NCBI GenBank assembly: GCA_001899635.1
Contig: MKVQ01000023.1
Coordinates: 99,815 to 163,814, forward strand
Source of the DNA: Myxococcales bacterium 68-20
GTDB lineage: Bacteria > Myxococcota_A > Polyangia > Polyangiales > Polyangiaceae
Length of the DNA stretch: 64,000 bases
Direction of reading: 5' to 3'
Shown here: positions 31,951-40,452 of the stretch, piece after piece
Layout of the letters: the number at the start of each line of letters is the position of its first letter
How positions within the stretch are numbered: position 1 is the stretch's first letter
The notes under the pieces: model-generated
The model's database searches: none
Told to the model about the DNA's origin: nothing
Seen by the model: the letters and a program-made list of their open reading frames with translations, nothing else
Program-made: the position numbers and the translations under genes

Positions 31951-33828
31951 ATGCCCCAACACACGGGCGCAGCCGCGGCGCGCCCCGCCATCGGCATCCT
32001 CGTGTGGTCGAACGGGGACGAGCCGGACGTGCCCTTGCTCGGGGCAATCGGCGAAGCAGGGTTCGCCCCTCGAATCGTCACCGGATCGGAAGACCTCGTC
32101 CTGCTCGTAAGTGACGATCCGGACGCCGTCGTGCTGCTCGATGCGACCACGTCACTCGACGAAGCGCTCGCCGCATGCCGGCGCATCCGACAGCTCCCGG
32201 AAGGCGCGCGGACCACGATCTGCCTCGCCTCTTCGAAGCGCGGAGCGGACGACGAGGTCGACGCAATCGAGGCCGGAGCCGACGCTTTCTGGAACGCGTC
32301 GGTCCGCGCCAACGTCGTGCGTGCCTTCGTCGCCCGCGCCAAGCAGCGCGCGAAGCGCGCGGCGCCAGCCAGCGGCGAGGTGCGGCGGACGACCAAGCGA
32401 AGCAGCCGCGTGCAGGTCACGGACCAAGCCGAGCGACAGTTCCGTGCGCTGTTCGACAACGCGCTCGACCTCGTCGCGATCATCGACGAGTCGGGCGTGG
32501 TCCAGGTAGCGAACGCGGCTGTGCGCACCGTCCTCGGACGCGTCCCAGAGGATCTCGCGGGGTCGAGCGTGTGGGACCTGATGCATCCCGAGGACGTCGC
32601 GCTCGCGCGTCAGGCGCACGCCGAGGCGCTCGCTGCGAGCGGCGTGGGCGCTCCGACGACGATCCGTGCGCGACATGGCGACGGAAGCTGGGTCACGCTG
32701 GAGATCACCGAGCGGAACCTCCTCGCCGATCCGGCTGTCGGCGGCATCCTCTTCTACGGACGGGACGTGACCGAGCGCATCTGGGTCGGCGCAGCGCTCC
32801 AGGAATCCGAGCTCCGATTCCGGGAGATCTTCGAGAACATGCTCGACGGCGTCGTGCAGATCGACGAGGAGACGCGCTCGCTCGTGCAGGCGAATCCCGC
32901 CTTCTGCCAGATCGTCGGTCGCACGCGTCACGAGGTCTTCGGCCTCTCGCTCCTCGACCTGTTCGCAAGCGACGACCGCGATGCGCTCGAGCGCGTTCTC
33001 GACGAGCACTTCACAGGCAGGCGACGTGTCTCCGACACGCTCCGGGTCCGGCACAAGGACGGCACACTCCGCTATGTCGACTTCGGAACGTCGCGCATCG
33101 AGCTCTCCGGCGCACGGCCGATCATCGCGGTCGTGCGCGACGTGACGGCACGCCGCGAGACCGAGCGTACGCGGGAGATGTTCCTTGCCGTGGTCGCCCA
33201 CGAGCTCCGCACGCCGGTCGCCGTGCTCAGGAACGGCATCGAGATCCTCCGGTCCAAGATCGGGAGCCTGCCGGTCGGCGATCGCGACACGCTCATGGGC
33301 GTGCTCACCGAGGAGGTGGAGCGGCTCACGCGCCTGGTCGGAGATGCGCTCGACGTCGGGGCGATCCAATCGGGGAGCTTGGCGCTCCGCCCGCATCGCG
33401 TCGCCCTCGCACCGATCGTCGCCTCGGTCGCCGCGCGCGTCGGCCCTCAGTTCCGGACGTCGGCGACGCTCGACCTCGAGGCGACGGACGCGTGGGTCGA
33501 TCCTCTACGCTTCGAGCAGGTGCTCACGAACCTCCTCGACAACGCGTGGCGGCACTGCGGCTCGTCCACGAGCGTGAACGTGACGCTCGCGATCGAGGAC
33601 GCCTTCGCGCGCATATCGGTGATCGACGACGGGCCCGGCTTCCCGCCCGAGCTCCAGAGCGGCCTGTTCGAACGGGTGTTCGTCCCGAACGGCAGCCCCA
33701 CCTGCGGGATCGGCATCGGCCTCTGGCTCTCGAAGCGGCTCGTCGAGTCGATGGGAGGCGAGATCGCCGCGCACGCGGGCAACGGCGGCCGCGGCGCGTG
33801 CGTGACGTTCACCGTGCCGCGCTCGTGA
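31951..33828 (+). CDS. Hybrid sensor histidine kinase: receiver-like, two PAS domains, HisKA, HATPase
   Basis: 625 residues from MPQHTGAAAARP. Residues 10-125 look like a response-regulator receiver (DAVVLLDATTS holds an Asp in the phospho-acceptor position), but the conserved Lys near the C-terminal end is replaced (DAFWNASVRANVV), so it may not be phosphorylated. Two PAS domains follow (FRALFDNALDLVAIIDESGV and FREIFENMLDGVVQIDEETR). The kinase core has FLAVVAHELRTPVAVL with His417, the N-box VLTNLLDNAWRH, and the G-boxes DDGPGFPPEL and GIGIGLWLSKRLVESMGGEI. No transmembrane helix, so a cytoplasmic sensor. No partner response regulator is adjacent. A strong hairpin follows the gene. Confidence 0.92.
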   Translation: MPQHTGAAAARPAIGILVWSNGDEPDVPLLGAIGEAGFAPRIVTGSEDLVLLVSDDPDAVVLLDATTSLDEALAACRRIRQLPEGARTTICLASSKRGADDEVDAIEAGADAFWNASVRANVVRAFVARAKQRAKRAAPASGEVRRTTKRSSRVQVTDQAERQFRALFDNALDLVAIIDESGVVQVANAAVRTVLGRVPEDLAGSSVWDLMHPEDVALARQAHAEALAASGVGAPTTIRARHGDGSWVTLEITERNLLADPAVGGILFYGRDVTERIWVGAALQESELRFREIFENMLDGVVQIDEETRSLVQANPAFCQIVGRTRHEVFGLSLLDLFASDDRDALERVLDEHFTGRRRVSDTLRVRHKDGTLRYVDFGTSRIELSGARPIIAVVRDVTARRETERTREMFLAVVAHELRTPVAVLRNGIEILRSKIGSLPVGDRDTLMGVLTEEVERLTRLVGDALDVGAIQSGSLALRPHRVALAPIVASVAARVGPQFRTSATLDLEATDAWVDPLRFEQVLTNLLDNAWRHCGSSTSVNVTLAIEDAFARISVIDDGPGFPPELQSGLFERVFVPNGSPTCGIGIGLWLSKRLVESMGGEIAAHAGNGGRGACVTFTVPRS

Positions 33829-33905
33829 GCGCGACGCGCCGCGAAGGCGCAACTCAGTTGCGCCGATCCTGGAAGCTCGTAGCGGTCGGCTCACACGAAC
33901 ACGCT

Positions 33906-33960
33906 TTGACCGGAGATTCACGCCCGCTCGCCCAACGGGCGGGCGTGAATCGGAGGTCAA
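33906..33960. terminator. Long near-perfect hairpin between convergent genes
   Basis: Outer arms TTGACC/GGTCAA, a 3-nt mismatched bulge on each side, then 13-bp perfect arms (GATTCACGCCCGC / GCGGGCGTGAATC), and an inner GCCC-AAC-GGGC. It lies between the kinase stop (33828) and the convergent stop at 33984. Probably a two-way terminator, though no T-run is present. Confidence 0.6.
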
Positions 33961-33983
33961 TGCAAAGTGAGCACCGCAATAGC

Positions 33984-34601
33984 TCAGCGTGACGACCAGC
34001 GCACGGTCATCTCGCACGATCGCGCGCCGCCGCTGCAAGTGTGGCGGTCGATACGAACGTCCTCGAGACCGGTGAGCTCGAGCACTCGAACCGAGCATGC
34101 CCCGACGACGGCGCACCACTTCTCGCCGTGCGCGCCCCAGATGCCGACGGCATGCATCGCGGAGCCCGCGACCGACGCCGAGATCCAACCGGTCGAGTGA
34201 AAGAGCCGCCAGGAGAGTTGCGCGCTGATGGCGGCGGTATCCGGCGACGCGAACCACTCCACCACGGCACGCGAGATGCGCCCGAGACTACGGTCGACCG
34301 TGACCGTGCCGATGGCATGGAGCGCTTCCGCCTCCGTCATGCGCGTCGAAGCGATGGCGATGATGCGGGCGGCGATCTCGCTCGCAAGCCTCTCGTCGTA
34401 CCAGCCGCCGGGAGCGATCCCGAGGGCGGGCCCGTCGAGGACGAGCTCGGTGGCCCATCGAGGATCGATCGCCGCCGCGAGCTCCTCGAGCCCGCGCTGG
34501 CCGAACGTGCTCGTGAACCAGTCGATCATCGGACGCACGATGACGCCCTTCGCCTTTCCCAGGCGCGCTGGGCGGGCGTTTGGTGGCCTCTCCTCGGACA
34601 T
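33984..34601 (-). CDS. Conserved hypothetical protein, V4R/TIGR02265-like
   Basis: 205 residues. N-terminal KGVIVRPMIDWFTSTFGQRG, middle ISRAVVEWFASPDTAAISAQ, and a C-terminal strand pair LEDVRIDRHTCSGGARSCEM followed by TVRW. The last part resembles the Cys-containing end of V4R and heme-NO-binding-like domains and of the myxobacterial TIGR02265 family, which bind small hydrophobic ligands or act as regulators. The match is by eye only. It is the last gene after the oxidoreductase and decarboxylase-like genes on the same strand (36 bp gap), so it may sense or carry a product of that pathway. Confidence 0.55.
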   Translation of the reverse strand: MSEERPPNARPARLGKAKGVIVRPMIDWFTSTFGQRGLEELAAAIDPRWATELVLDGPALGIAPGGWYDERLASEIAARIIAIASTRMTEAEALHAIGTVTVDRSLGRISRAVVEWFASPDTAAISAQLSWRLFHSTGWISASVAGSAMHAVGIWGAHGEKWCAVVGACSVRVLELTGLEDVRIDRHTCSGGARSCEMTVRWSSR

Positions 34602-34637
34602 CTGCGGAGCCTCTCGATCCGCCCCCGTGAAGAACCC

Positions 34638-35501
34638 TCACCACGAATCGAGCACCTCGCCCGTCGTGACCTTCATCGTGACCGACCAGTCGAACGCGGC
34701 CAGCGTTTTCGGGCTCTCCCCGCGGAAGAAGCGCCGCCCGAGCGACCAGACCGGCTCCTCCGGCAGCTCGAGGGTGTACCCCGAGACGAGCGCGGCCACG
34801 CTGGGGTCGAGCAGGCGGGGCGAGAAGCGCGTGAGCTGAGAGAGCTCGGCTCGGCGCGGGTTCCTGAGATCCGGGAGCTGCCGCACGTTGAGGATCTGCC
34901 CGGCCGGCGCGAGGACCAGGCCGGACAGGAGGTCGATCGTATCGTCATCGACCCCTGCCGCCCGAACGGCGCTCGAGACGAGGTCCACCGCGCTCGAGAG
35001 CGCGCGAGAGAGGATCCCCGGCTCCGGATCCCACGACGAGCGCAGGACCTCGGTCACCCTCCTCTCGCCGCGTGGGAACGACGTGTACCGCACGTGCGCG
35101 CGATTGCGCTCGAGCGCGACGTCGGCGGGGACCTTCGGGAAGCCATAGAACTCGCGCCCGGAGAGCATCGCGGTCGGCTCGTCGACGAAGAGGACGAGCG
35201 GGAAGAGCGCGGGGACGGGCGTGCCGACCCCCGCGACGATCACCGCGAGCATGATCTCGTGGTAGCGGTACTCGTTTTCGTCCGGGTCGCCGTTGTCGGT
35301 GGCGCTGGTGAAGTCGGACTGCATCACGACGAGCGGTGCACGCGCGATCGGCTGGAGCATGCGGTGAGGCGGCACCGCACCGGCGACCGCGCGGGCGTCG
35401 GCGCCACCGATGAACGCCACGAGACTCTTGGTCCGCAGCGTGGCGGTGTCGCCGAAGCCGTACATCCTCTTGAATGCGGGCAAGCCGTAGAAGTCCGTCA
35501 T
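34638..35501 (-). CDS. Acetoacetate decarboxylase family protein
   Basis: 287 residues from MTDFYGLPAFKRMYG, 14 bp after the oxidoreductase gene. Family landmarks: YRYHEIMLAVIVAGVG (substrate-cavity region) and LSGREFYGFPKVPADVALER, where Lys123 aligns with the Schiff-base lysine of acetoacetate decarboxylase. C-terminal LAAFDWSVTMKVTTGEVLDSW is also family-like. Family members decarboxylate beta-keto acids, but many act in cyclisation or condensation in natural-product pathways. Tight spacing with a flavin/Rieske oxidoreductase suggests they act in sequence on one substrate. The substrate is unknown. Confidence 0.88.
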   Translation of the reverse strand: MTDFYGLPAFKRMYGFGDTATLRTKSLVAFIGGADARAVAGAVPPHRMLQPIARAPLVVMQSDFTSATDNGDPDENEYRYHEIMLAVIVAGVGTPVPALFPLVLFVDEPTAMLSGREFYGFPKVPADVALERNRAHVRYTSFPRGERRVTEVLRSSWDPEPGILSRALSSAVDLVSSAVRAAGVDDDTIDLLSGLVLAPAGQILNVRQLPDLRNPRRAELSQLTRFSPRLLDPSVAALVSGYTLELPEEPVWSLGRRFFRGESPKTLAAFDWSVTMKVTTGEVLDSW

Positions 35502-35515
35502 GTCATCTGGGCTCC

Positions 35516-37795
35516 TCAGAGCGTTTTTCGATTCACGCCGAACAGCTCGTCGATGATCCGCGAGAGCATCTCGACGCCGCGCTGGCCGATGCGCGCCAGA
35601 TCGCGAAGGTTCCACGGCGAGCGCACGGGCGGCACGAGCGGGATGCGCTCGGGATCCATGCCGCTCCTCCGCGCGATCGCGCGCGCCGCGAGACGGCCGG
35701 AGCGCACCGCCCGCTCCATGTACCAGGCGCCCTCGTCGCTCTGCACCCAGTCGCCGGCGAACACGAGGCCGGGAGGGCCAGCCTCCGTCGTCGGCCGGAC
35801 GCTCTCGCTCTCGACGTCGAAGCCGGTGTAGACGTCGCGATGGAGCGCAACGTGGACCGGCTCGAGGATCTCGGGCTCCTCGGTCCAGCCGTACGCCTCC
35901 TTGAGCTCGGCGCGGATGGTCCGGAGGAGCTCGTCGCGCGAGAGCGTCCCGGCGGTTCGATCGCGCAGGATCTGGAGCTCGATCACCTCGTGGACGCGAT
36001 CGCGATAGGCCTCCAGTTGGATGCCTTGCAGCTTCGTCACGTTGAAGAGCGCATCGAGCGTCTTGAACCCCATGAACATCGCGAGCACGTCGTCGATGCG
36101 CCGGCCGAGGACGAAGCGGACGACCGTGAGCGAGGTCGTACGCATCCGGAACAGCTCCCGGATCACCGGATGGCCCTGGAGCGCCGGGCTCGCCTGGAGG
36201 ATGTGCTGCATCGGGCGGACGTCGGTGGCGAGGACGACGTGATCGGCACGGATCTTCGGCGGCCGGCGGATCCGGACGTCCACGTGACCGTCACCGCGAT
36301 CGACGACACGGAACGCGAGAAGGCTCGCCTCCGCTGGTCCGCACGAGCGCGTGCCGTCGCCGTCGAAGCGGCTGCCGTGGAGCGGACAGGCGAACCCGCG
36401 CAGGCCCCGGTCGTACCGCACCCGGCCGCCAAAATGCGTGCAGATTCCCACGAACGCCCTGAGCTTGCCGTCCGAGCGACCGACGTAGAGAGGGAGGTGC
36501 GACGGCGTCGTGATGTTGGCAGCGTGCATCGCCAGCATCGGCGTCGCGCGTGCGAGGTTCGTCCGGAGCCGCTCGAGCTCCTCGGGCGGCGTGTGGTTCG
36601 GCGTCCGCTCCCAGAGGACCTCGCGGAAGCCCTTCTCCGGAACGTCGCGGATGTCGAGCGTGCCGAGCGTGACGAATCGATTCTCGAGGACGCGGATGCG
36701 CTCGCCCTCGCCGTCGGCGCTCTCCACGTCGAGCCAGCGCGGGTCGGACGACGACGCGGGTGGCTCCCGATCGCCATGCCACGCCTCGACGACCGGATGC
36801 CCGTGCCCCGAGTCTCCGCCGTGAGCGAGTGCGAGCCAGACGCTCCCGAGGTGCTTCAGCGTCGCGCGCGCCAGGGCAAGCTCGCGCGGCTCCGACTCCG
36901 GCCACGCCGTGCCCGGGTCGAGCAGGTCGCGCGGCTCATCGGCGACGTCCCGTACCGAGAGCACGCCGCGGTGAGCGCGATCGACATAGACGGTGTCGAC
37001 CTTTCCGTCGTGCGCCCCGAGACCGAGGACGCGCGCATAGGCGATGCAGTCCCCCTTCTCTTCGATCGCCTTCCGGAGCGGGCGGAAGACGAGCTTCTCC
37101 GGATGGCTCCGCAGCCACCGTGCCGCGAGCGACGCCTGCGCGTCGAAGATGTAGAAGTTCGCGGTCGAGAAGAACGCCGACGCGCTGATCCGATCGAGCG
37201 GCGCGAACGCGCTCCCGAGCGAGAAGTTCGCCAGCATCAGCTCCTTCGCGTTCTTCGACACTCCGAGCTCGTCGGCGACGCCGCTCGCGGTCTTGTCGTG
37301 CCACGCCGCGTAGTCCTTGGCGTGGTCGAACGCGATCATGGTGACGATGAAGCGCGTGAGGCTCGCGACGTCGCCCATCGACATCGCCCGCTGCTTCACC
37401 ATGTCGATCGCTGCGTTCACGATCGGGAGGATCCGCGGCTCGTCCTCCACCGGCGGCGGACGCGCCATCGACACGACCCGCCCGTCGGCGAGCTTCGCGG
37501 TGAAGCGCGAGAAGTACGGCCCCGAGAACACCTCGTTCTCCCAATCGTCGCGGCCGTAGAGCCCGCGCAGGAGATCGAGGAAGTTGCCGTATCCCTTCCA
37601 CCAGCCGTGGACGCCGTGCTCGATCGGGAGGCCGCCATACCCCTCCGACGACATCACCTTGCCGCCGAAGTGCCCGCCACGCTCGAGCAGGATCGGCGAG
37701 AGCCCGAGCTTCCCGAGCTCGTACGCACAGGTCAACCCTGCTAGGCCCCCGCCAACGACGACGACGACTGGCTCTCGCTCCCCTTCCGGCATCAT
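35516..37795 (-). CDS. FAD-dependent oxidoreductase (amine oxidase/desaturase type) with internal Rieske domain
   Basis: 759 residues. The N-terminal dinucleotide motif VVVVGGGLAGLTCAYELGKL continues to a family-type EHGVHGWWKGYGNF. In the middle lies a complete Rieske [2Fe-2S] cluster motif: ICTHFGGRVRYD (Cys452, His454) and FACPLHGSRFDGDG (Cys470, His473). The flavin fold resumes with DHVVLATDVRPMQHIL and ends GLVFAGDWVQSDEGAWYMER with AVRSGRLAARAI, the C-terminal FAD motif. So the Rieske unit is inserted inside a phytoene-desaturase-like flavoprotein, which could feed electrons internally. Likely substrate: a hydrophobic or isoprenoid compound (inference). First gene of an operon with the ADC-like gene. 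Confidence 0.88.
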   Translation of the reverse strand: MMPEGEREPVVVVVGGGLAGLTCAYELGKLGLSPILLERGGHFGGKVMSSEGYGGLPIEHGVHGWWKGYGNFLDLLRGLYGRDDWENEVFSGPYFSRFTAKLADGRVVSMARPPPVEDEPRILPIVNAAIDMVKQRAMSMGDVASLTRFIVTMIAFDHAKDYAAWHDKTASGVADELGVSKNAKELMLANFSLGSAFAPLDRISASAFFSTANFYIFDAQASLAARWLRSHPEKLVFRPLRKAIEEKGDCIAYARVLGLGAHDGKVDTVYVDRAHRGVLSVRDVADEPRDLLDPGTAWPESEPRELALARATLKHLGSVWLALAHGGDSGHGHPVVEAWHGDREPPASSSDPRWLDVESADGEGERIRVLENRFVTLGTLDIRDVPEKGFREVLWERTPNHTPPEELERLRTNLARATPMLAMHAANITTPSHLPLYVGRSDGKLRAFVGICTHFGGRVRYDRGLRGFACPLHGSRFDGDGTRSCGPAEASLLAFRVVDRGDGHVDVRIRRPPKIRADHVVLATDVRPMQHILQASPALQGHPVIRELFRMRTTSLTVVRFVLGRRIDDVLAMFMGFKTLDALFNVTKLQGIQLEAYRDRVHEVIELQILRDRTAGTLSRDELLRTIRAELKEAYGWTEEPEILEPVHVALHRDVYTGFDVESESVRPTTEAGPPGLVFAGDWVQSDEGAWYMERAVRSGRLAARAIARRSGMDPERIPLVPPVRSPWNLRDLARIGQRGVEMLSRIIDELFGVNRKTL

Positions 37796-37852
37796 CCTCG
37801 GCGCGTGCCTGAGTCAGCGCAGATCGAAGGCATAGCAGCTCGTCGGAAGTAA

Positions 37853-37877
37853 GCAATACGTGCAATACGCAATCACG
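37853..37877. repeat. Direct repeats upstream of the oxidoreductase operon
   Basis: GCAATACG at 37853 and again at 37862, then a partial third unit (CAATCACG) at 37870. They lie 58-82 bp before the operon start and just upstream of a weak minus-strand promoter-like pair. Possible activator site. Confidence 0.35.
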
Positions 37878-37964
37878 TCGGCAGTCTGTTCGCGCGCTCG
37901 TCGTTCTCGCCTTTCTCGCCTTCGGCAAACGCTGCTCCGCAGACGGCGTCGCTGCGACGCGAGG

Positions 37965-38219
37965 TCAGCGCTCGTGGGCGAGGAGCCCGGCGACCACCGT
38001 GCCGGCTGACGCGACGAGTCGACCAGCGTCCGGGGTGAGCACGCCCATCGATGTCAGGAAGACGACAGTCGCCACGACCGCGCCGACAAGAGCAGCCGCG
38101 AGGCGGAAGCGGACGGTCCCGCGCCGCTTCTGCTCCACGCACTCGAGGAAGCTCTCGACCCGCTCGGAAGCGGGTAACTCGCTCGGATCGTCCGGGTCGT
38201 TCGTCGTGAGTGCCGGCAT
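37965..38219 (-). CDS. Small membrane protein, hypothetical
   Basis: 84 residues from MPALTTNDPDDPSELP. An acidic N-terminal half (SERVESFLECVEQKRRG) is followed by two hydrophobic helices (FRLAAALVGAVVATVVFLTS and GRLVASAGTVVAGLLA) ending in HER. No family recognised. The codon pattern (high third-position GC) and clean start support a real gene. Divergent from the CAP-domain lipoprotein, with about 110 bp between them. Confidence 0.6.
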   Translation of the reverse strand: MPALTTNDPDDPSELPASERVESFLECVEQKRRGTVRFRLAAALVGAVVATVVFLTSMGVLTPDAGRLVASAGTVVAGLLAHER

Positions 38220-38329
38220 GTCGCCCCGCCTTCCTGCTCCCCTCTCTTCTCCGCATCGGTAGAGATGCACTCGCCGTGCCGCGGGCGTCGAGCCGATGAA
38301 CCCCCGCCGGAACGAGTACACTCCGCCCC

Positions 38330-39265
38330 ATGCGTCGAACGCCCCTGCTCGTACTTGCCCTCGCTCTCGGCATCGGGTGCCGTCGTGAAGCGCCGCGCGC
38401 GACCACGCAGCCACCGAACCCGTACGCGGGCTACCAGGGACAGGGCTCACCCCAGCCCGGCTACTACCCGCCGCAACAGCAGCCTGGCTACTATCCGCCG
38501 CAACAGCCCGGCTACTACCCGCCGCAACAGCAGCCCGGCTACTACCCGCCGCAACAGCAACCGAGCTATCCGCAGCCGGCACCGACCTACGCGCCGCCGG
38601 CTCCGCAGCCGACCAACAGCCCGCCGCAACCGCAGCCCGCACCGTCGCAGCCCTCCTACAATCCGTGGCTGACGATGCTGGGGAACCTCCTCCAGGGCGG
38701 CGCGCCGCCGGCTCCGCAGCCGCCGAGCCCGCAGCCCGCGCCCCAGCCCACGACGCCGCCCGCGCCCGCGCCTCCGGCGATCGGCTCGCGCGCGCTCGAG
38801 CTCGCGAATGCGATCAACGACTACCGGGCGCAGCACGGGCTGCCTCCGATCCCGATCTCGAAGTCTCTCTCGCACGTCGCCGAGACCCACGTGCGCGATC
38901 TCCGCGACTCGCCCAAGGTGGCCGTGACCTGCAACGGGCACAGCTGGTCGTCGAACGGCCCGTGGACGCCGTGCTGTTACACGGCGGACCACGCGCAGGC
39001 GAAGTGCATGTGGGAAAAGCCGTCGGAGCTGACGCAGCTCAAGGCGACCGGCTTCGAGATCACGATCGGACAGCCCGGCGAGGTCACCGGGGTCGCCCTC
39101 GACTCCAAGAAGGCGCTCGCGGCGTGGCAGGGCAGCTCGCTCCACAACGACGTGATCCTCAATCGCGGGACCTGGCAGAACATGACCTGGCGCTCCATTG
39201 GAGCGGGAATCATCGACAGTCACGCGTGCGCGTGGTTCTCGGACCAGCCCGACCCGGCTCGATGA
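38330..39265 (+). CDS. CAP/SCP-domain lipoprotein with PGYYPPQQ repeats
   Basis: 311 residues. The signal ends LALGIGCRR (lipobox). Residues 35-165 are low-complexity: four to five copies of PGYYPPQQ(Q), then Pro/Gln/Ala tracts with one hydrophobic island (YNPWLTMLGNLLQGG). The C-terminal 150 residues form a CAP domain: LANAINDYRAQHGLPPI, LSHVAETHVRDL, NGHSWSSNGPWTPCCYT, ALAAWQGSSLHNDVIL and a final SIGAGIIDSHACAWFSD. The CAP cavity His residues are present. Four Cys could form disulfides. CAP proteins are secreted and bind lipids or act as toxins or proteases in some cases; no activity can be assigned. The Tyr/Pro repeat probably spaces the domain from the membrane. Confidence 0.88.
   Translation: MRRTPLLVLALALGIGCRREAPRATTQPPNPYAGYQGQGSPQPGYYPPQQQPGYYPPQQPGYYPPQQQPGYYPPQQQPSYPQPAPTYAPPAPQPTNSPPQPQPAPSQPSYNPWLTMLGNLLQGGAPPAPQPPSPQPAPQPTTPPAPAPPAIGSRALELANAINDYRAQHGLPPIPISKSLSHVAETHVRDLRDSPKVAVTCNGHSWSSNGPWTPCCYTADHAQAKCMWEKPSELTQLKATGFEITIGQPGEVTGVALDSKKALAAWQGSSLHNDVILNRGTWQNMTWRSIGAGIIDSHACAWFSDQPDPAR
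38455..38565 (+). repeat. In-gene tandem repeat coding PGYYPPQQ
   Basis: Four full copies of a 24-27-nt unit (CCCGGCTACTACCCGCCGC followed by two or three CAG/CAA codons), plus a fifth degenerate copy. Copies are nearly identical at DNA level, so the number is likely to vary between strains. Confidence 0.75.
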
Positions 39266-39304
39266 GATCGGGCGCGGCCGCTCCAGGCCCTGGCCTCTTC
39301 GACC

Positions 39305-40270
39305 TCAAGGCTCGTGGTGACCGAGGGTCGCCACGAGCCGCTCCTCTTTCGCCGCGACCCATCCTCCGACGCCCTCCATGGGCGCCTCCGTCTCGAGCGC
39401 ACGCCTCGCCGCCTCGCGGACAGACAGCCGCGGCGGATGTCCGGTGAGGCCCCAGTAGAGATCGTCGTGAGGGAGGAGATGTCCGCGGAGGCCGAGCACG
39501 AGCTCGCGCGCGACGTTGTAGTCCGCGCCGCTCACGAGCTTCAGCCAACCGGCGGAGAGGCGGGGCGTGAGAAACGGCACCCGCAAGGCCGGGATATGGC
39601 GTCCGCGGAGAGAGCCGACGAGCATGAGCAGATCGCGCGCCTTGAACACCTCCGGTCCCGGGATGTCGAACCATCTGCTCCGATCGAGGGGAACGCGTCG
39701 CGCATCGACCAGAGCGGTGACGACGTCCTCGAGCGCGATGGGGCAGCTCTCCGACTCGAGCCAGCGCGGAAGCAGCATCAGCGGCAGGCGCAAGGCGAGA
39801 TCGCGGAGGATGCGCCATGAGGCGCTTCCATTCCCGAGGATCATCGCGGAGCGGAGCTCGATGGTCGGGACCGCACCGGCGCGAAGGATGGATCCGACCT
39901 CGAGGCGGCTCGCGAGGTGCTCGGAAGGTCGACCGTTCGGCTCCACGCCGCCGAGGTAGACGACGCGCCGGCAGCGGCTCGCCGCGGCCACCCGGGCGAC
40001 GTTGGTAGCGCTCTGGCGCTCCACCCGTCGAAAATCGCGACGAGACGCCTCGCCCATGCTGTGGACGAGGTAGTAGACGCAATCGACGCCCTCCATCGCT
40101 CGCTGCAGCGTCGCGGGCGCACGCACGTCACACTGAACCCACTCCACCCCGGCGGGGCCGCCTCGCCGCTCGCTCCGCGAGGCTGCGCGCACACTCACTC
40201 CCTCCGCGAGGAGGGCCGGAACGAGCGCTCTTCCCACGAATCCGGTCGCGCCAAGGACGAGGACGGTCAC
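39305..40270 (-). CDS. NAD(P)-binding (atypical SDR / NmrA-like) protein
   Basis: 321 residues. The N-terminal Rossmann motif VLVLGATGFVGRALVPALL (GxxGxxG), VEWVQCDVRAPATLQRAM and VDCVYYLVHSMGEASRRDFR are typical of the atypical short-chain dehydrogenase/epimerase group with a YLVHSM stretch. Further matches: VVYLGGVEPNGRPSEHLASR, LRSAMILGNGSASW and FDIPGPEVFKARDLLMLVGS. Proteins of this type bind NAD(P) and may reduce quinones or act as regulators or assembly factors. Substrate unknown. Convergent with the CAP-domain gene (39 bp gap), divergent from sdaA. Confidence 0.85.
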   Translation of the reverse strand: MTVLVLGATGFVGRALVPALLAEGVSVRAASRSERRGGPAGVEWVQCDVRAPATLQRAMEGVDCVYYLVHSMGEASRRDFRRVERQSATNVARVAAASRCRRVVYLGGVEPNGRPSEHLASRLEVGSILRAGAVPTIELRSAMILGNGSASWRILRDLALRLPLMLLPRWLESESCPIALEDVVTALVDARRVPLDRSRWFDIPGPEVFKARDLLMLVGSLRGRHIPALRVPFLTPRLSAGWLKLVSGADYNVARELVLGLRGHLLPHDDLYWGLTGHPPRLSVREAARRALETEAPMEGVGGWVAAKEERLVATLGHHEP

Positions 40271-40452
40271 GAGTGCCTCCGGTCGACTCCGTTTGACACA
40301 GTGCAGAGCAACGACCGAACCAGCCGCGCCCGGGCGCCCGACCTCGTTGGCGGGCCCGGGGCGGCGAGGCCCGCACGAGGCGCACGAGTCCTGACAAGCT
40401 CGACCAAAGATCGCGCTTTCTCCCCCTAGGAATCCGTAGCGCTCCGAGTAGC

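Noticed and set aside
35474-37744. 756-codon plus-strand open frame
   Set aside because: Exact antisense shadow of the Rieske-FAD oxidoreductase.
38455-38565. CRISPR-like array
   Set aside because: The repeats are contiguous, in frame and coding, with no spacers.
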